A DNA stretch of 64,000 bases, from positions 1 through 64,000 of the forward strand of contig CBFIHR010000005.1 of the NCBI GenBank assembly GCA_965662365.1, given 5' to 3'. The translations under genes and the position numbers were made by a program. Numbering within the stretch: position 1 is the stretch's first letter; every line of letters starts with the position of its first letter. The DNA comes from CAWVWD01 sp965662365 (GTDB taxonomy: Bacteria > Bacteroidota > Bacteroidia > Chitinophagales > Saprospiraceae). Below, piece by piece: positions 24,873 through 34,195 of the stretch. A model generated the notes under the pieces. The model was not told where the DNA came from. It saw only the letters and a program-made list of their open reading frames with translations, and did not search any database.

Positions 24873-26213
24873 ATGAAAATTGTAATTGCGGGAGCAGGTG
24901 CAACGGGCTTTTATTTAGCAAAGTTGTTGGCGAAAGAGGACAAATACATTACACTTATTGACGAAGATGAGGAGATTCTAAGTCGAGCCAGTGAAGAGTT
25001 AGATATCTTAACGATCAAAGGTGACACGGCTTCTTTTCATATTTTGGAGCAAGCAGAGGTCAATCGAGCAAAGTTATTTGTTGCGGTTACCAGCAACGAA
25101 ACCAGTAACCTGTTAGCCTGTATCTTAGCCAAACAGCTTGGTGCTAAAAAAACAATTGCCAGAGTCCAGAGTATGGACTTGTTAGAAAAAAAGAATAAAG
25201 ATAAGTTCAAGCAATTAGGGGTTGATGTTGTGATTTCGCCGTATAAAATCGGAGCGATAGAAATCGAACGGTTGTTACAACGAGCGTCATTTACGGACGT
25301 TTTCCCATTTGAAAATGGTAAAATATCTATTTTCGGATTTTTTGTAGGGTCGAATTCTCCATTGATTGATCAGCCGATTGCTAAAGTTAATAAATACAGC
25401 GAGGAGTTTGTGATTAGAGGTGTTGCGATGTTACGCAATGGACAAACGTCGATTCCGAATGGAGATACAATTATACGAAAAGGGGACTATTTGTATATTT
25501 CTGTGCCTAACGATGGTATTGAGATGGCGAGGCAGTTGGTTGGAAAACAAGTAAAACCAATCAAAACCGTTATGATTGTGGGGGATACGACTTTGGCTTT
25601 ACGGACAGCCGAAATTCTTGAAAAACGCTATCGGGTAAAGTTAGTCGTCAAAAGCGAAGAAGTCGGAAAAAACTTTCTAAATGTTCTAAATAATACGCTG
25701 ATAATCAATGTTGATCCTGGTAATACAGATACTTTAAAGGAAGAAGGATTGGCGGAAACAGATGCTTTTATTGCATTGACTGAAAACTCTGAAACGAATA
25801 TTATCGCTTGTCTGATGGCTCGTGAAACAGGGGTTTATAAGACGGTTTGTTTGGTGGATAATAATAATTATATTCATTTATCGCAACACATTGGTATTGA
25901 TACGATTATTAGTACAAAAATCGCTGCGGCTCATGATATTTTCCGTTTTGTACGACAAGGAAACGTGGAAATGATTGGTGGCTTACATGGAGTAGATGCG
26001 GAGATAATTGAGTTTATTATGAATAAAAAATGCAGCTTGATTAATCGACCGCTAAAAGATATGAATTTACCCAAAAATTCAATTATTGCGGGTGTGATTC
26101 GAGAATCGAAAAGCTTTGTTCCAAATGGTGAAAGTCAGTTGAATAGCAAGGATAAAGTTATTGTTTTGGCTTTGCCTGAAGTGATTCCGACTATTGAAAA
26201 AATCTTTAAATAA
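24873..26213 (+). CDS. trkA: Trk potassium uptake regulatory subunit TrkA
   Basis: A 446-residue cytoplasmic protein with two RCK modules. The first opens with the dinucleotide-binding motif GAGATGFYLAKLL (from residue 7) and acidic LIDEDEE; the second begins near residue 225 (MIVGDTTLALRTAEIL) and has lost the canonical glycine pattern. TrkA_C domains follow each (FENGKISIFGFFVG, AEIIEFIMNKKCSLINRPL). It gates the TrkH channel in response to nucleotides. The trkH gene follows after 17 nt, so they form an operon. Confidence 0.95.
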   Translation: MKIVIAGAGATGFYLAKLLAKEDKYITLIDEDEEILSRASEELDILTIKGDTASFHILEQAEVNRAKLFVAVTSNETSNLLACILAKQLGAKKTIARVQSMDLLEKKNKDKFKQLGVDVVISPYKIGAIEIERLLQRASFTDVFPFENGKISIFGFFVGSNSPLIDQPIAKVNKYSEEFVIRGVAMLRNGQTSIPNGDTIIRKGDYLYISVPNDGIEMARQLVGKQVKPIKTVMIVGDTTLALRTAEILEKRYRVKLVVKSEEVGKNFLNVLNNTLIINVDPGNTDTLKEEGLAETDAFIALTENSETNIIACLMARETGVYKTVCLVDNNNYIHLSQHIGIDTIISTKIAAAHDIFRFVRQGNVEMIGGLHGVDAEIIEFIMNKKCSLINRPLKDMNLPKNSIIAGVIRESKSFVPNGESQLNSKDKVIVLALPEVIPTIEKIFK

Positions 26214-26230
26214 AACCGTAAATAAAAATC

Positions 26231-27691
26231 GTGAATAAACACGTTATTATATACATATTAGGTGTTCTGATGTTGGTTTTGAGTGGCGTGATGTTGGCGA
26301 CGACTCTGGCTGCTTATTTTATTACAGAGCATTTTGATCTGGCACTTTTTTCTTCTGTCCTTATCACGGCTGCGAGCGGTGTGCTGTTTTGGCGATTAGG
26401 GAAAGATAAAGATAGGACGATTCGGAAGCGGGAAGCCTTTGTTATCGTTTCTTTGAGTTGGTTTGCACTTTGGTTTTTCTGTACGTTGCCTTATCTATTT
26501 GGCAATGTTTTTACGAATGTTACCGATGCTTTTTTTGAAGGAATATCAGGACTGACAACGACAGGAGCATCGGTAATGAATGATATTGAAGCCGTTGATA
26601 GTGGGATTTTGTTATGGCGAAGTATCACACAGTGGCTTGGCGGTATGGGAATTATTGTACTGACTGTCGCCTTGCTGCCCTTATTAGGAATCGGTGGGGT
26701 AGAGTTGTTCGTCGCTGAAGCACCTGGCCCAACAACGGATAAAATTCATCCCCGAATTAAAGAAACTGCTAAACGGATCTGGCTGATATATCTTGGGTTG
26801 ACGGCTTTATTGATGGTGATTCTTCGCCTCGAAGGCATGACACTTTTTGATGCCATCAATCACGCATTCACTACAATGGCAACTGGTGGATTTTCTACTA
26901 AAAATGATAGCGTTGCAGGATTTTCACCATTGATACAGTACACGATTACCTTTTTTATGTTTTTGGCAGGTGTCAATTACACGATTATTTATTTTGGTCT
27001 GAATCGAAAATTCAAAAAAGTATGGAAAAGTGATGAGTTTCGAGCTTATTTATTTTTTACAATAGGTGTAATTCTCTTTGTAACAGTGACTATTTTCTTG
27101 GTGAAAGACGATATTACGCTTGAAAAATCATTTAGAGATGCCGCTTTTCAAGTCGTTTCTGTAATTACAACAACGGGATTCGCTTCATCAGATTTTACAC
27201 TTTGGTCACCGATGTTGACTTGTGTCTTTTTTATGTTATTGCTTTCGGGAGCGTCTGCGGGTTCTACCAGTGGCGGTATCAAAATGATTCGACATTTAGT
27301 ATTATTAAAAAATATTCGATTAGAACTCAAGCGATTATTACACCCCAAAGCTATCATTCGTATCAAAATTGATGGAAACATCGTTTTGCCACGAGTATTG
27401 ACACACATCATGGTTTTTTTTATTTTATATTTACTAATTTTTGGAATCGGTACGCTGGTCATGGTGCAAGTCTTACAGGATTTTTCAAGTCCGTTAAGTA
27501 CGGCTGCGAGTGCGGTCGCTACTGCTATCGGTAACGTTGGTCCAGGAGTCGGTGAGTTAGGGCCTTCTAATAATTTTGCAGCTATTCCGCCTTTCGGCAA
27601 ATGGTTTTTGATGATTTTAATGGTTATTGGTCGCTTAGAAATCTTTACGATTTTGATGCTATTTTCTCCATTTTACTGGCGAAATAATTAA
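26231..27691 (+). CDS. trkH: Trk potassium transporter channel subunit TrkH
   Basis: A 486-residue inner-membrane K+ transporter. Four pore loops are visible with selectivity-filter glycines: GISGLTTTGASV, TTMATGGFSTKN, VSVITTTGFASSDF and ATAIGNVGPGVGEL. The intramembrane gate loop GASAGSTSGGIKM is also present. It starts with GTG at 26231, 17 nt after trkA, and works with it. The length is typical. Confidence 0.96.
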   Translation: MNKHVIIYILGVLMLVLSGVMLATTLAAYFITEHFDLALFSSVLITAASGVLFWRLGKDKDRTIRKREAFVIVSLSWFALWFFCTLPYLFGNVFTNVTDAFFEGISGLTTTGASVMNDIEAVDSGILLWRSITQWLGGMGIIVLTVALLPLLGIGGVELFVAEAPGPTTDKIHPRIKETAKRIWLIYLGLTALLMVILRLEGMTLFDAINHAFTTMATGGFSTKNDSVAGFSPLIQYTITFFMFLAGVNYTIIYFGLNRKFKKVWKSDEFRAYLFFTIGVILFVTVTIFLVKDDITLEKSFRDAAFQVVSVITTTGFASSDFTLWSPMLTCVFFMLLLSGASAGSTSGGIKMIRHLVLLKNIRLELKRLLHPKAIIRIKIDGNIVLPRVLTHIMVFFILYLLIFGIGTLVMVQVLQDFSSPLSTAASAVATAIGNVGPGVGELGPSNNFAAIPPFGKWFLMILMVIGRLEIFTILMLFSPFYWRNN

Positions 27692-27867
27692 TATTTTGAT
27701 ATTGTTAAATTGTTTTTAACGAATTTGATGTAAAGATGGATTATTAAAAGTTGTTCTTAAAACATTTAGTAATGGTGATTATTTAGTGGCATATTTCAGA
27801 GCGGAAAAAGCTGAAAAAGATTATTTAAAAAGGACGAAAAATAGCCTGTAAACGGGAAGAAAAACTT

Positions 27868-27882
27868 AACTTTAGTAAAGTT
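27868..27882. promoter_or_regulatory. Short palindrome before the TPR gene
   Basis: AACTTTA-G-TAAAGTT is a perfect dyad two bases before the first possible ATG (27885). TAACTTTA at 27867-27874 also resembles a -7 box, which would fit the downstream start at 27918. Confidence 0.35.
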
Positions 27883-27917
27883 TTATGAATTACCTAATAC
27901 AGACCAGTTTTTTGATA

Positions 27918-28766
27918 ATGAAATATCCAATTGCTATTAATCTAAAGATTATAATTTCCAGCGTTTTATTGATTACACTTTTATTAATGACAGCGGCGGC
28001 GACGGCTCAAAATATGGAGTCGGCAGAGTTTGTTGCTTCGGGCAAAGCAAAATCTGAGGTCGGTAACTATTCGGGAGCGATTTCGGACTATACACGAGCC
28101 ATACAATTAGACCAAAACAATGCGACGGCTTACTATAATCGAGGTTGTGTCAGAGCGATTATTAGTCAACATAGCCAAGCGATTTCAGACTTTTCGGCAG
28201 CGATAAAGATTCAACCGAATACTTCTGCTTTGTACTATAATCGAGCTTTATCTCGTATGCAGTTGCAGGACTTTGGTAACGCTATTGGTGACTTGACCGT
28301 AACCTTAGACATTGAACCAATATTTGCGGAAGCTTACTTTAATCGTGCGATTGCTCAGTCAAAAATTGGAAATTCCGATGGTGCAATTGCAGATTTTGAA
28401 AAGACCGTTTCCTATAAACCGTCTTATGCAGAAGCGTATTTTTTAAAAGGCTTGGAAGAGGTGAAAATTCAAACTTATCAAGCGGCTCTCAATTCATTTT
28501 CTCGTGCTATTGAAAAAAACGCAAGCCATGCTATTGCCTATCAAAATCGTAGTGGCGTTCACTTGAAGCTGAAACAATTCGATGCGGCTTTAACGGATGC
28601 AGATGAGGCGATTAGTCTTAACTCATCGCTGGGAGTTGCTTATTTTAATAGGGGTTTTGCCAAATATAATTTAGACGATAAGGTAGGTGGTTGTGCAGAT
28701 TGGCAAACGGCTCTTCATTTAGGTATCACACAAGTGAATAATTATATTGATCAATATTGTTATTAA
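27918..28766 (+). CDS. Exported TPR-repeat protein
   Basis: A 282-residue protein from the ATG at 27918 (or 293 from 27885). The signal peptide is IIISSVLLITLLLMTAAATAQ. The rest is seven consecutive 34-residue tetratricopeptide repeats, e.g. ATAYYNRGCVRAI and AEAYFNRAIAQSKIG, each with the W/L-G-A-P-like pattern AYxNRG...AIxDF..AI. TPRs form a superhelix for protein binding. I prefer the second Met because the first adds a polar stretch before the basic/hydrophobic signal. It acts in the periplasm or envelope; the partner is unknown. Confidence 0.85.
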   Translation: MKYPIAINLKIIISSVLLITLLLMTAAATAQNMESAEFVASGKAKSEVGNYSGAISDYTRAIQLDQNNATAYYNRGCVRAIISQHSQAISDFSAAIKIQPNTSALYYNRALSRMQLQDFGNAIGDLTVTLDIEPIFAEAYFNRAIAQSKIGNSDGAIADFEKTVSYKPSYAEAYFLKGLEEVKIQTYQAALNSFSRAIEKNASHAIAYQNRSGVHLKLKQFDAALTDADEAISLNSSLGVAYFNRGFAKYNLDDKVGGCADWQTALHLGITQVNNYIDQYCY

Positions 28767-28891
28767 GTTTTGACAAATTTAAACTTCAAAAATATTTCTG
28801 AAACTCCTTACATTTGAAAAGGGGGAACTGCTGCGAATTCGTTGTCTTCAAATTATTGAAATCATACATTAATTTATCAATCACTATATCA

Positions 28892-30208
28892 ATGAATTAT
28901 TTAAAAATTAGCCTTTTTGTATTAACAATTATTGGTTTACAATCCGCTGGTTGTAACGAAAGAATAAGCAAGAAAACGACAGGAATCCCAACCTCAAAAT
29001 ATCAAAATATACCGATAGATACGACTCGTCGCTTAGTTGGTCCTTGCGAGCCAAGTATTTTTATCAACCCGATCAATACGAATCAGGTTGTCGCAGGTTC
29101 GGTTTTGAATACTGTTTATTGGTCAGAAGATGGTGGGAAATCCTGGGAAATGAAGCGATTAAAATCTTCTTATGGTGTCTATGGTGATCCTGTGATTACG
29201 GCAGATTATGACGGAAATTTTTATTTTGCTCACTTATCTGACCCTGACGGGGCAGGTTGGAGTTCTAAGAATCTATTGGATAGAATTGTCGTTCAACGGT
29301 CGGAAGATGGCGGTAAAACGTGGTCGAATGGTGGTTACGCAGGTTTGAATCACCCAAAAGATCAGGATAAACAATGGTTAGCGGTTAACCCTGAAAATAA
29401 CGAAATCTATATGACTTGGACAGAGTTTGATGTCTATAATTCTCAAAAAGAAGATGATGATTCTCGAATTTTATTTTCAAAATCAACAGATAAGGGAGAA
29501 ACATGGTCAGAAACGGTTACGATTAATCAATTTAATGGTGATTGCTTAGACGGAGACGAAACGACGGAAGGTGCTGTGCCTTCTGTTGGCAAAAATGGAG
29601 AAATTTTTGTCGCTTGGGCATACAACGAAAAAATCTATTTTGATAAGTCATTAGATGGTGGCAAAACTTGGTTAAATGAAGATATTGTAGCTGCGACTCA
29701 ACCCGGTGGGTGGACTTTTGAAATCCCAGGTATTTCTCGTTGTAATGGTCTGCCCGTAACAGCCGTCGATAGAAATACAAATACAATTTACATCAACTGG
29801 ACAGATCAACGAAATGGAAAAAATGATACAGATGTCTGGATTGTAAAATCGACGGATGGCGGTGAAACTTGGTCAAAGCCAAAGCGTGTCAATGACGACG
29901 AACCAGGAAAACAACAATTTTTAACCTGGATGACTGTTGATCAAACAGATGGAACGATTTATACTGTTTTTTATGATAGACGTGCCTATGACGACACAAA
30001 TACCGATGTTTATATGGCGTATTCTCAAGATGGTGGAGATACTTTTATTAATGAAAAAATTAGTGCGACACCATTTAAACCGAGTGCTTATAACTTCTTC
30101 GGCGATTATAATAATATTTCGGCTCACGATGGAAAAGTTCGTCCGATTTGGACTCGTGCAGATGGCGTAAGATTGAGTGTCTGGAGTGCTTTAGTAGATA
30201 TGCGATAA
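28892..30208 (+). CDS. Sialidase-fold (BNR/Asp-box) lipoprotein
   Basis: A 438-residue protein with a lipobox (LQSAGC) after a hydrophobic N-terminus. Six Asp-box motifs of the SxDxGxxW type are visible: SEDGGKSW, SEDGGKTW, STDKGETW, SLDGGKTW, STDGGETW and SQDGGDTF, giving the six-bladed beta-propeller of the sialidase superfamily. The Arg triad and the nucleophilic Tyr of true sialidases could not be confirmed, so enzymatic activity is uncertain. I use the ATG at 28892; the upstream TTG (28814) would put a polar 26-residue tail before the lipoprotein signal. No sialic acid catabolism genes are nearby. Confidence 0.82.
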   Translation: MNYLKISLFVLTIIGLQSAGCNERISKKTTGIPTSKYQNIPIDTTRRLVGPCEPSIFINPINTNQVVAGSVLNTVYWSEDGGKSWEMKRLKSSYGVYGDPVITADYDGNFYFAHLSDPDGAGWSSKNLLDRIVVQRSEDGGKTWSNGGYAGLNHPKDQDKQWLAVNPENNEIYMTWTEFDVYNSQKEDDDSRILFSKSTDKGETWSETVTINQFNGDCLDGDETTEGAVPSVGKNGEIFVAWAYNEKIYFDKSLDGGKTWLNEDIVAATQPGGWTFEIPGISRCNGLPVTAVDRNTNTIYINWTDQRNGKNDTDVWIVKSTDGGETWSKPKRVNDDEPGKQQFLTWMTVDQTDGTIYTVFYDRRAYDDTNTDVYMAYSQDGGDTFINEKISATPFKPSAYNFFGDYNNISAHDGKVRPIWTRADGVRLSVWSALVDMR

Positions 30209-30535
30209 ATAAGAAAGTCCGTCATTTTTGACTCGAGTAGGCGATTGATTGTAATGAAATTTATTTAATTTTATTATTCATAAGCTTTATAATCAATGAT
30301 TGAGAACTTGAAACTAAATGAATAATTTAGTGCTTATCCAGTCGATTCAGGTGAGATAATGACGGATTTTAGTTTTTTGACGCTTTTTCTTGACTTGTAT
30401 TTGTTCACTTATCTGTACCTTTTGAAGGTTTATAAGTTTTCTCATTTCAGAAGTTTCTTAGAAGCGTTTTTCTATAAACTTTATTTAAAAAAGCTATTTT
30501 TGTAATTTTAATAATCATTTGATAAAAATAAAATA
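30209..30535. other. Intergenic region before a lipoprotein gene
   Basis: A 327-base gap with TATTTTTG at 30495-30502, a fair -7 box for the gene at 30536. Nothing else was recognised. Confidence 0.45.
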
Positions 30536-31120
30536 ATGAAAAATCTATTCTTATTAACCTTAGTAACCTTATTGATCAGTAGTTGTGCTTCTTTTTACAA
30601 ACCTATAGACCCTCATAATATGAATTATGATTCGTTGGAAGGAAGGGGATTGGCTTACGCCGATAAGCGAAATGTGCTTACCTTAACTGGGAATATAAGA
30701 TACGCTAAAAAGGAGGATAAGTATGATATCAATATCGTTTCTGTCAAAATTCAAAATAATACGAACGAAACAATTTCTGTCAAAGAAGATGTTATATTTT
30801 TCGTAGATGGGCGTGAAGTTTACCCATTAGAAAACTACGTTGTTGAAAGTAAAATTAAACAGCGTAACATCGGTTTATATGCTTTGTATAGTCTTTTGTT
30901 TTTAAATATTAGTGATGGAGGTGGACAACGGTCGTATCCGATTGGTGTGCCTATTGCTGTCGGAAATATTGGCGTAGCAGCTTCTAGCAATGCTAAATTT
31001 AGAAATAATTTTGCGGCTGATAATCTATTGAATAAAATTGTTAAACCTGGTCAAACTGTTTATGGTTTGGTGGCATTCCGGGACTTATATTCCAGAAAAT
31101 TAGAACTTCAATTAAGGTAA
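30536..31120 (+). CDS. Lipoprotein of unknown function
   Basis: A 194-residue protein with signal LFLLTLVTLLISSC (lipobox Cys at about 17), so a lipidated envelope protein. The mature domain is beta-rich (VLTLTGNIRYAKKEDKYDINIVSVKIQNNTNETISVK) with one hydrophobic stretch at about 120-150 (LYALYSLLFLNIS ... AVGNIGVAASS). The ending VKPGQTVYGLVAFRDLYS resembles small accessory lipoprotein domains. I do not recognise a family. Monocistronic, with a terminator 7 bases after the stop. Confidence 0.72.
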   Translation: MKNLFLLTLVTLLISSCASFYKPIDPHNMNYDSLEGRGLAYADKRNVLTLTGNIRYAKKEDKYDINIVSVKIQNNTNETISVKEDVIFFVDGREVYPLENYVVESKIKQRNIGLYALYSLLFLNISDGGGQRSYPIGVPIAVGNIGVAASSNAKFRNNFAADNLLNKIVKPGQTVYGLVAFRDLYSRKLELQLR

Positions 31121-31126
31121 TTATTA

Positions 31127-31162
31127 AAAAAGCGATTTCGAAATTTTCGGAATCGCTTTTTT
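31127..31162 (+). terminator. Terminator after the 194-aa lipoprotein gene
   Basis: AAAAAGCGATTTCG (31127-31140) pairs with CGGAATCGCTTTTT (31148-31161) with one wobble, then T. Confidence 0.88.
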
Positions 31163-31231
31163 GTGAACCCTTTTTTGATGACCTATTTTTAATGATAAAC
31201 TTGGTGTTTCATAAATTTCAATTGTTCAATA

Positions 31232-32338
31232 ATGAGGCTTGTTCAGCAATATAATCAGTCTATCAATCAACAGTTTAAAACGTATTTAAAAGAGGCACGG
31301 CAGGCGTTTCAAGCGATTGCAGATGAAGCGAATCCACTTTTTCTGGAAGCGGTGAATCGATTGAATCAAGCAGATTATGATACGATGAAGGCTGAAATGG
31401 TGGCGAAACTTATTGAAAGCTGTCAAAATTGGTTAAGTGAGGAAGCCTATAAAAATGCTCCGATGGATGCAATTTTATTTGAGCATGACTATACGTATTC
31501 AGAAAATATCGAAGCGCTGGCCTACGGAATTGATGGTGATTTGAGTAGTTTTGATTATGATTTTTTGAATGGTATAGAAGCACATGACGGCATTCCGTTG
31601 ATTCCTTTTACGATGTTAGCATTTATAGATGAGGAGTATGCGACGTTATCCGAAGAAGTTGGTTTTGAAGAGATAAATAGCTTGTTCGGTAGTTATACGC
31701 ATTTGTTAGTGCAAGAAGCATTCACGGATTTTGCACAATCGGATATTTTTAAAAAAATCGCTCGAAAATCAATTTTTTTTATGGCGTTGGGCGAACACGA
31801 TATGGACGAAATTCGGCTATTTTATGTCTGTGATGATGAAGCGATTTTTCAAAAATATTTGGAGGAAATTGAAGCGGAATTGAGAGGAGTTGAAAACGAA
31901 AAAGCAACGGCAAAAAAATACGCTGCTTTAAAATATCGGATTGACGAGTTGCTGGATGTTTTAGTTTTTTCTGATGACGACACTCAAATTGATGTTATTC
32001 TTGACGGTTTGCAAGAGTTAATCGAGGTTTCGCCTAAGCATCAATATTGGGCAATGTCAAAATTGGGAAGTTTGTATCTTGGCGGAAAAGGTATCGAACG
32101 TAATTTGGATAAAGCCCGACAGTATTTCGAAATTGTTATTGAAAAAGGTCAAAATTTTGAAAAACGACAATCCTGTATGCTATTGGCAGGAATGTATTAT
32201 GAGGGCAAAGGTGTTGTGAAAAACTTATTCAAAGCACACGAATTGATTACAATTGCCGATAATATTGGTGCGTTGGGCGGTCGATTTTTGGATTTGAAAA
32301 CGTTGATTTATAAGGAGGTTAGAAAATTAGAAAATTAA
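31232..32338 (+). CDS. Sel1-repeat protein of unknown function
   Basis: A 368-residue cytoplasmic protein with no signal peptide. The N-terminal 230 residues are acidic and helical (YNQSINQQFKTYLKEARQAF, IDGDLSSFDYDFLNGIE) without a recognised domain. The C-terminus has two Sel1-like repeats, MSKLGSLYLGGKGIERNLDKA and MLLAGMYYEGKGVVKNLFKA, which form TPR-like helical hairpins for protein interaction. The function is not known. It stands alone between a terminator and a convergent peptidase gene. Confidence 0.75.
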   Translation: MRLVQQYNQSINQQFKTYLKEARQAFQAIADEANPLFLEAVNRLNQADYDTMKAEMVAKLIESCQNWLSEEAYKNAPMDAILFEHDYTYSENIEALAYGIDGDLSSFDYDFLNGIEAHDGIPLIPFTMLAFIDEEYATLSEEVGFEEINSLFGSYTHLLVQEAFTDFAQSDIFKKIARKSIFFMALGEHDMDEIRLFYVCDDEAIFQKYLEEIEAELRGVENEKATAKKYAALKYRIDELLDVLVFSDDDTQIDVILDGLQELIEVSPKHQYWAMSKLGSLYLGGKGIERNLDKARQYFEIVIEKGQNFEKRQSCMLLAGMYYEGKGVVKNLFKAHELITIADNIGALGGRFLDLKTLIYKEVRKLEN

Positions 32339-32387
32339 TCCATCATGAAAATGAAGCTATAATTCTATCAAAATCTGTAATTATGGA

Positions 32388-33473
32388 CTAATTCAAATCT
32401 TCGAAAAGACAATTTTTACAAAATACATTTCTACCCGAATCTTTATACTCTTTTCGTAAATAACAATATTCTTCAAATTCTGTGTTTTGTTGACTTACCA
32501 GAGGAGCGGTCGTCCAGCTGGTCATCACCATAAACGAACCGATGATAAAAAGCCAAACTGGTAAAAAAGAGGACTTTGGTTTTGGTTTAAATAGTTGAAT
32601 AATTCGTTCTTGAATCGGATGTTGAGCGAGTTGATGTACTAAGCCATATTGTTGGCTACTTTTTAATTTCAGAATCAAATTCGCATACGTTTTGACATCG
32701 CCAGTTTTTTCTACAGCAAAGGTGTCCGCCAAAAATTCATTAATCAGATTTAATTCTTTTCTAATAAAGTAGAAAACAGGATTGAAGAGCCAGGCGATTT
32801 GTATCAAACATAATCCGATTTGCTCCCAGGTGTCTTTATTATTAATATGTGCGATTTCATGTTGTAGAATTGCGTCCTGCTCTTTTGTTGTCAAATTATT
32901 GAGGCTCGGATGCCAAATAATATAACGGTTTCGGAGTCGAAAGGAAGCGGCTAAAATAGATTGATTCGTATGTAAAATGGTATAGGTTTTTCCGTCAATT
33001 ATTCGTTTTTCTTTTTTTGAATGAGCGACCAAACGCACTAATTGTAAGAGTTTGAAGGATAGTATCAGGAGAATGCTACCAGCTATAATTGCTGTAAGGA
33101 GGTGAATAGTAGATTGATATGATAACAAGGTGTCGTAAAAGGTATTTTCTTTGAACTGCACTAAGTTGAGTTGTTGTACTTTTTCACAATGACAGAAGCC
33201 TTCTTGACTACTTGTACGGGCATAACAAGCCAACAATTCTTTGGTTAAAACCGGCTCATCATGAAACTCAATTTCGGTATGTGGCTGTTCTGTGAAGAAT
33301 AATGGATTAGACTGAACTAAGCCTAAGGGCAAGAGTAAGCTGAGTGACAAAACGGTATAAATTGCCCATTTCTTATGTTGAGCAGCAACCCGACGACGTA
33401 CCCAGAACCAATAAATTCCATATCCAACGACAGATAAGATATAACTAAATGTGATATGAGTTATAATTGCCAT
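32388..33473 (-). CDS. BlaR1-like M56 family membrane metallopeptidase
   Basis: A 361-residue protein. Transmembrane helices lie at the N-terminus (ITFSYILSVVGYGIYWFWV), at 37-55, at about 125-145 (LLTAIIAGSILLILSF) and near 310-330 (LPVWLFIIGSFMVM). The zinc-protease motif HEIAHINNKD with the downstream Glu in LNEFLAD marks family M56. In BlaR1/MecR1 this domain cleaves the repressor BlaI upon signal; here there is no penicillin-binding sensor domain at the C-terminus. It follows the BlaI-like gene by 79 bases. The signal sensed is unknown. Confidence 0.9.
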   Translation of the reverse strand: MAIITHITFSYILSVVGYGIYWFWVRRRVAAQHKKWAIYTVLSLSLLLPLGLVQSNPLFFTEQPHTEIEFHDEPVLTKELLACYARTSSQEGFCHCEKVQQLNLVQFKENTFYDTLLSYQSTIHLLTAIIAGSILLILSFKLLQLVRLVAHSKKEKRIIDGKTYTILHTNQSILAASFRLRNRYIIWHPSLNNLTTKEQDAILQHEIAHINNKDTWEQIGLCLIQIAWLFNPVFYFIRKELNLINEFLADTFAVEKTGDVKTYANLILKLKSSQQYGLVHQLAQHPIQERIIQLFKPKPKSSFLPVWLFIIGSFMVMTSWTTAPLVSQQNTEFEEYCYLRKEYKDSGRNVFCKNCLFEDLN

Positions 33474-33552
33474 ATTGTGATTGTTTGATTATGCAGAAAC
33501 CTTGACAACTTGATGATAAACCATAAAATTAAGTAGATTCACAATTAAAAAT

Positions 33553-33954
33553 CTATTGTGTTTTCTCTTCAATAAGTTGCTTTAAAGCAGCCAATTCACT
33601 TGCCGAAATATCGTCTTTGTCAACAAACGTAGATACTAGAGTCGAAAATGAACCCGCAAATAAACTATCGACAGCATTATCCAAAAAATCGGTTTGATAT
33701 TCTTTTTTAGAAATCAGTGGAAAGTATTGATGAGATCTACCAAAAGCCTTGTGGCCTACATAGTTTTTTTTATCTTTTAATATTCGGACAATGGTCGAAA
33801 CCGTGTTGTAAGCAGGTTTTTTATCCTCGTCTTCTATCTCCCAATTATCTAATATGTCATTGACGAATCCTTTTTTGATTCGCCACAATACATTCATTAC
33901 TTTTAGCTCCAGTGGCGTTAAAAGGTTATTATTTGATTTATTATTTGACTTCAT
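33553..33954 (-). CDS. BlaI/MecI/CopY family repressor
   Basis: A 133-residue winged-helix repressor. It starts LLTPLELKVMNVLWRIKKGFVNDIL and continues PAYNTVSTIVRILKDKKNYVGHKAFGRSHQYFPLISK, the family DNA-binding domain with its wing; the C-terminus (ALKQLIEEK) is the dimerisation helix region. In the family it is inactivated by proteolysis by the linked M56 protease, encoded just downstream. The upstream dyad at 33996-34011 within the promoter is a likely self-operator. No beta-lactamase or copper gene is nearby, so the pair probably controls other targets. Confidence 0.93.
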   Translation of the reverse strand: MKSNNKSNNNLLTPLELKVMNVLWRIKKGFVNDILDNWEIEDEDKKPAYNTVSTIVRILKDKKNYVGHKAFGRSHQYFPLISKKEYQTDFLDNAVDSLFAGSFSTLVSTFVDKDDISASELAALKQLIEEKTQ

Positions 33955-33986
33955 AGTATAATTACTTTTAATATCATGGTTGAGCT

Positions 33987-34017
33987 TAAAGATATAACTA
34001 ATTATTTAGTTTTACAA
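33987..34017 (-). promoter_or_regulatory. Promoter/operator of the BlaI-M56 operon
   Basis: On the minus strand TTGT (plus 34014-34017), 19 nt, TATCTTTA (plus 33987-33994) form a near-consensus promoter. Between them AACTAA-TTAT-TTAGTT (33996-34011) is a perfect dyad, placed where a bound repressor would block RNA polymerase. Confidence 0.6.
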
Positions 34018-34195
34018 CGATGGTTTTAGTTTGATTGTTTTTTATTTGAAACTATCGTTAATTTTGGTTTTCACTACACGGCATAGCAGGGTGCGGAAAC
34101 CTAATTTTACCCAACAAGTAAAACTGAATAGTTATATTCAATAGCTTTTTTAACAAAATACTGAAGCAAAATAACGGTGCGTTTGTCCTTAAACT

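Noticed and set aside
27148..27600. 150-residue frame opposite trkH
   Set aside because: Antisense shadow over conserved TrkH pore loops.
32388..33954. Beta-lactam resistance operon
   Set aside because: Neither a beta-lactamase nor a penicillin-binding sensor domain is present, so resistance is not supported.
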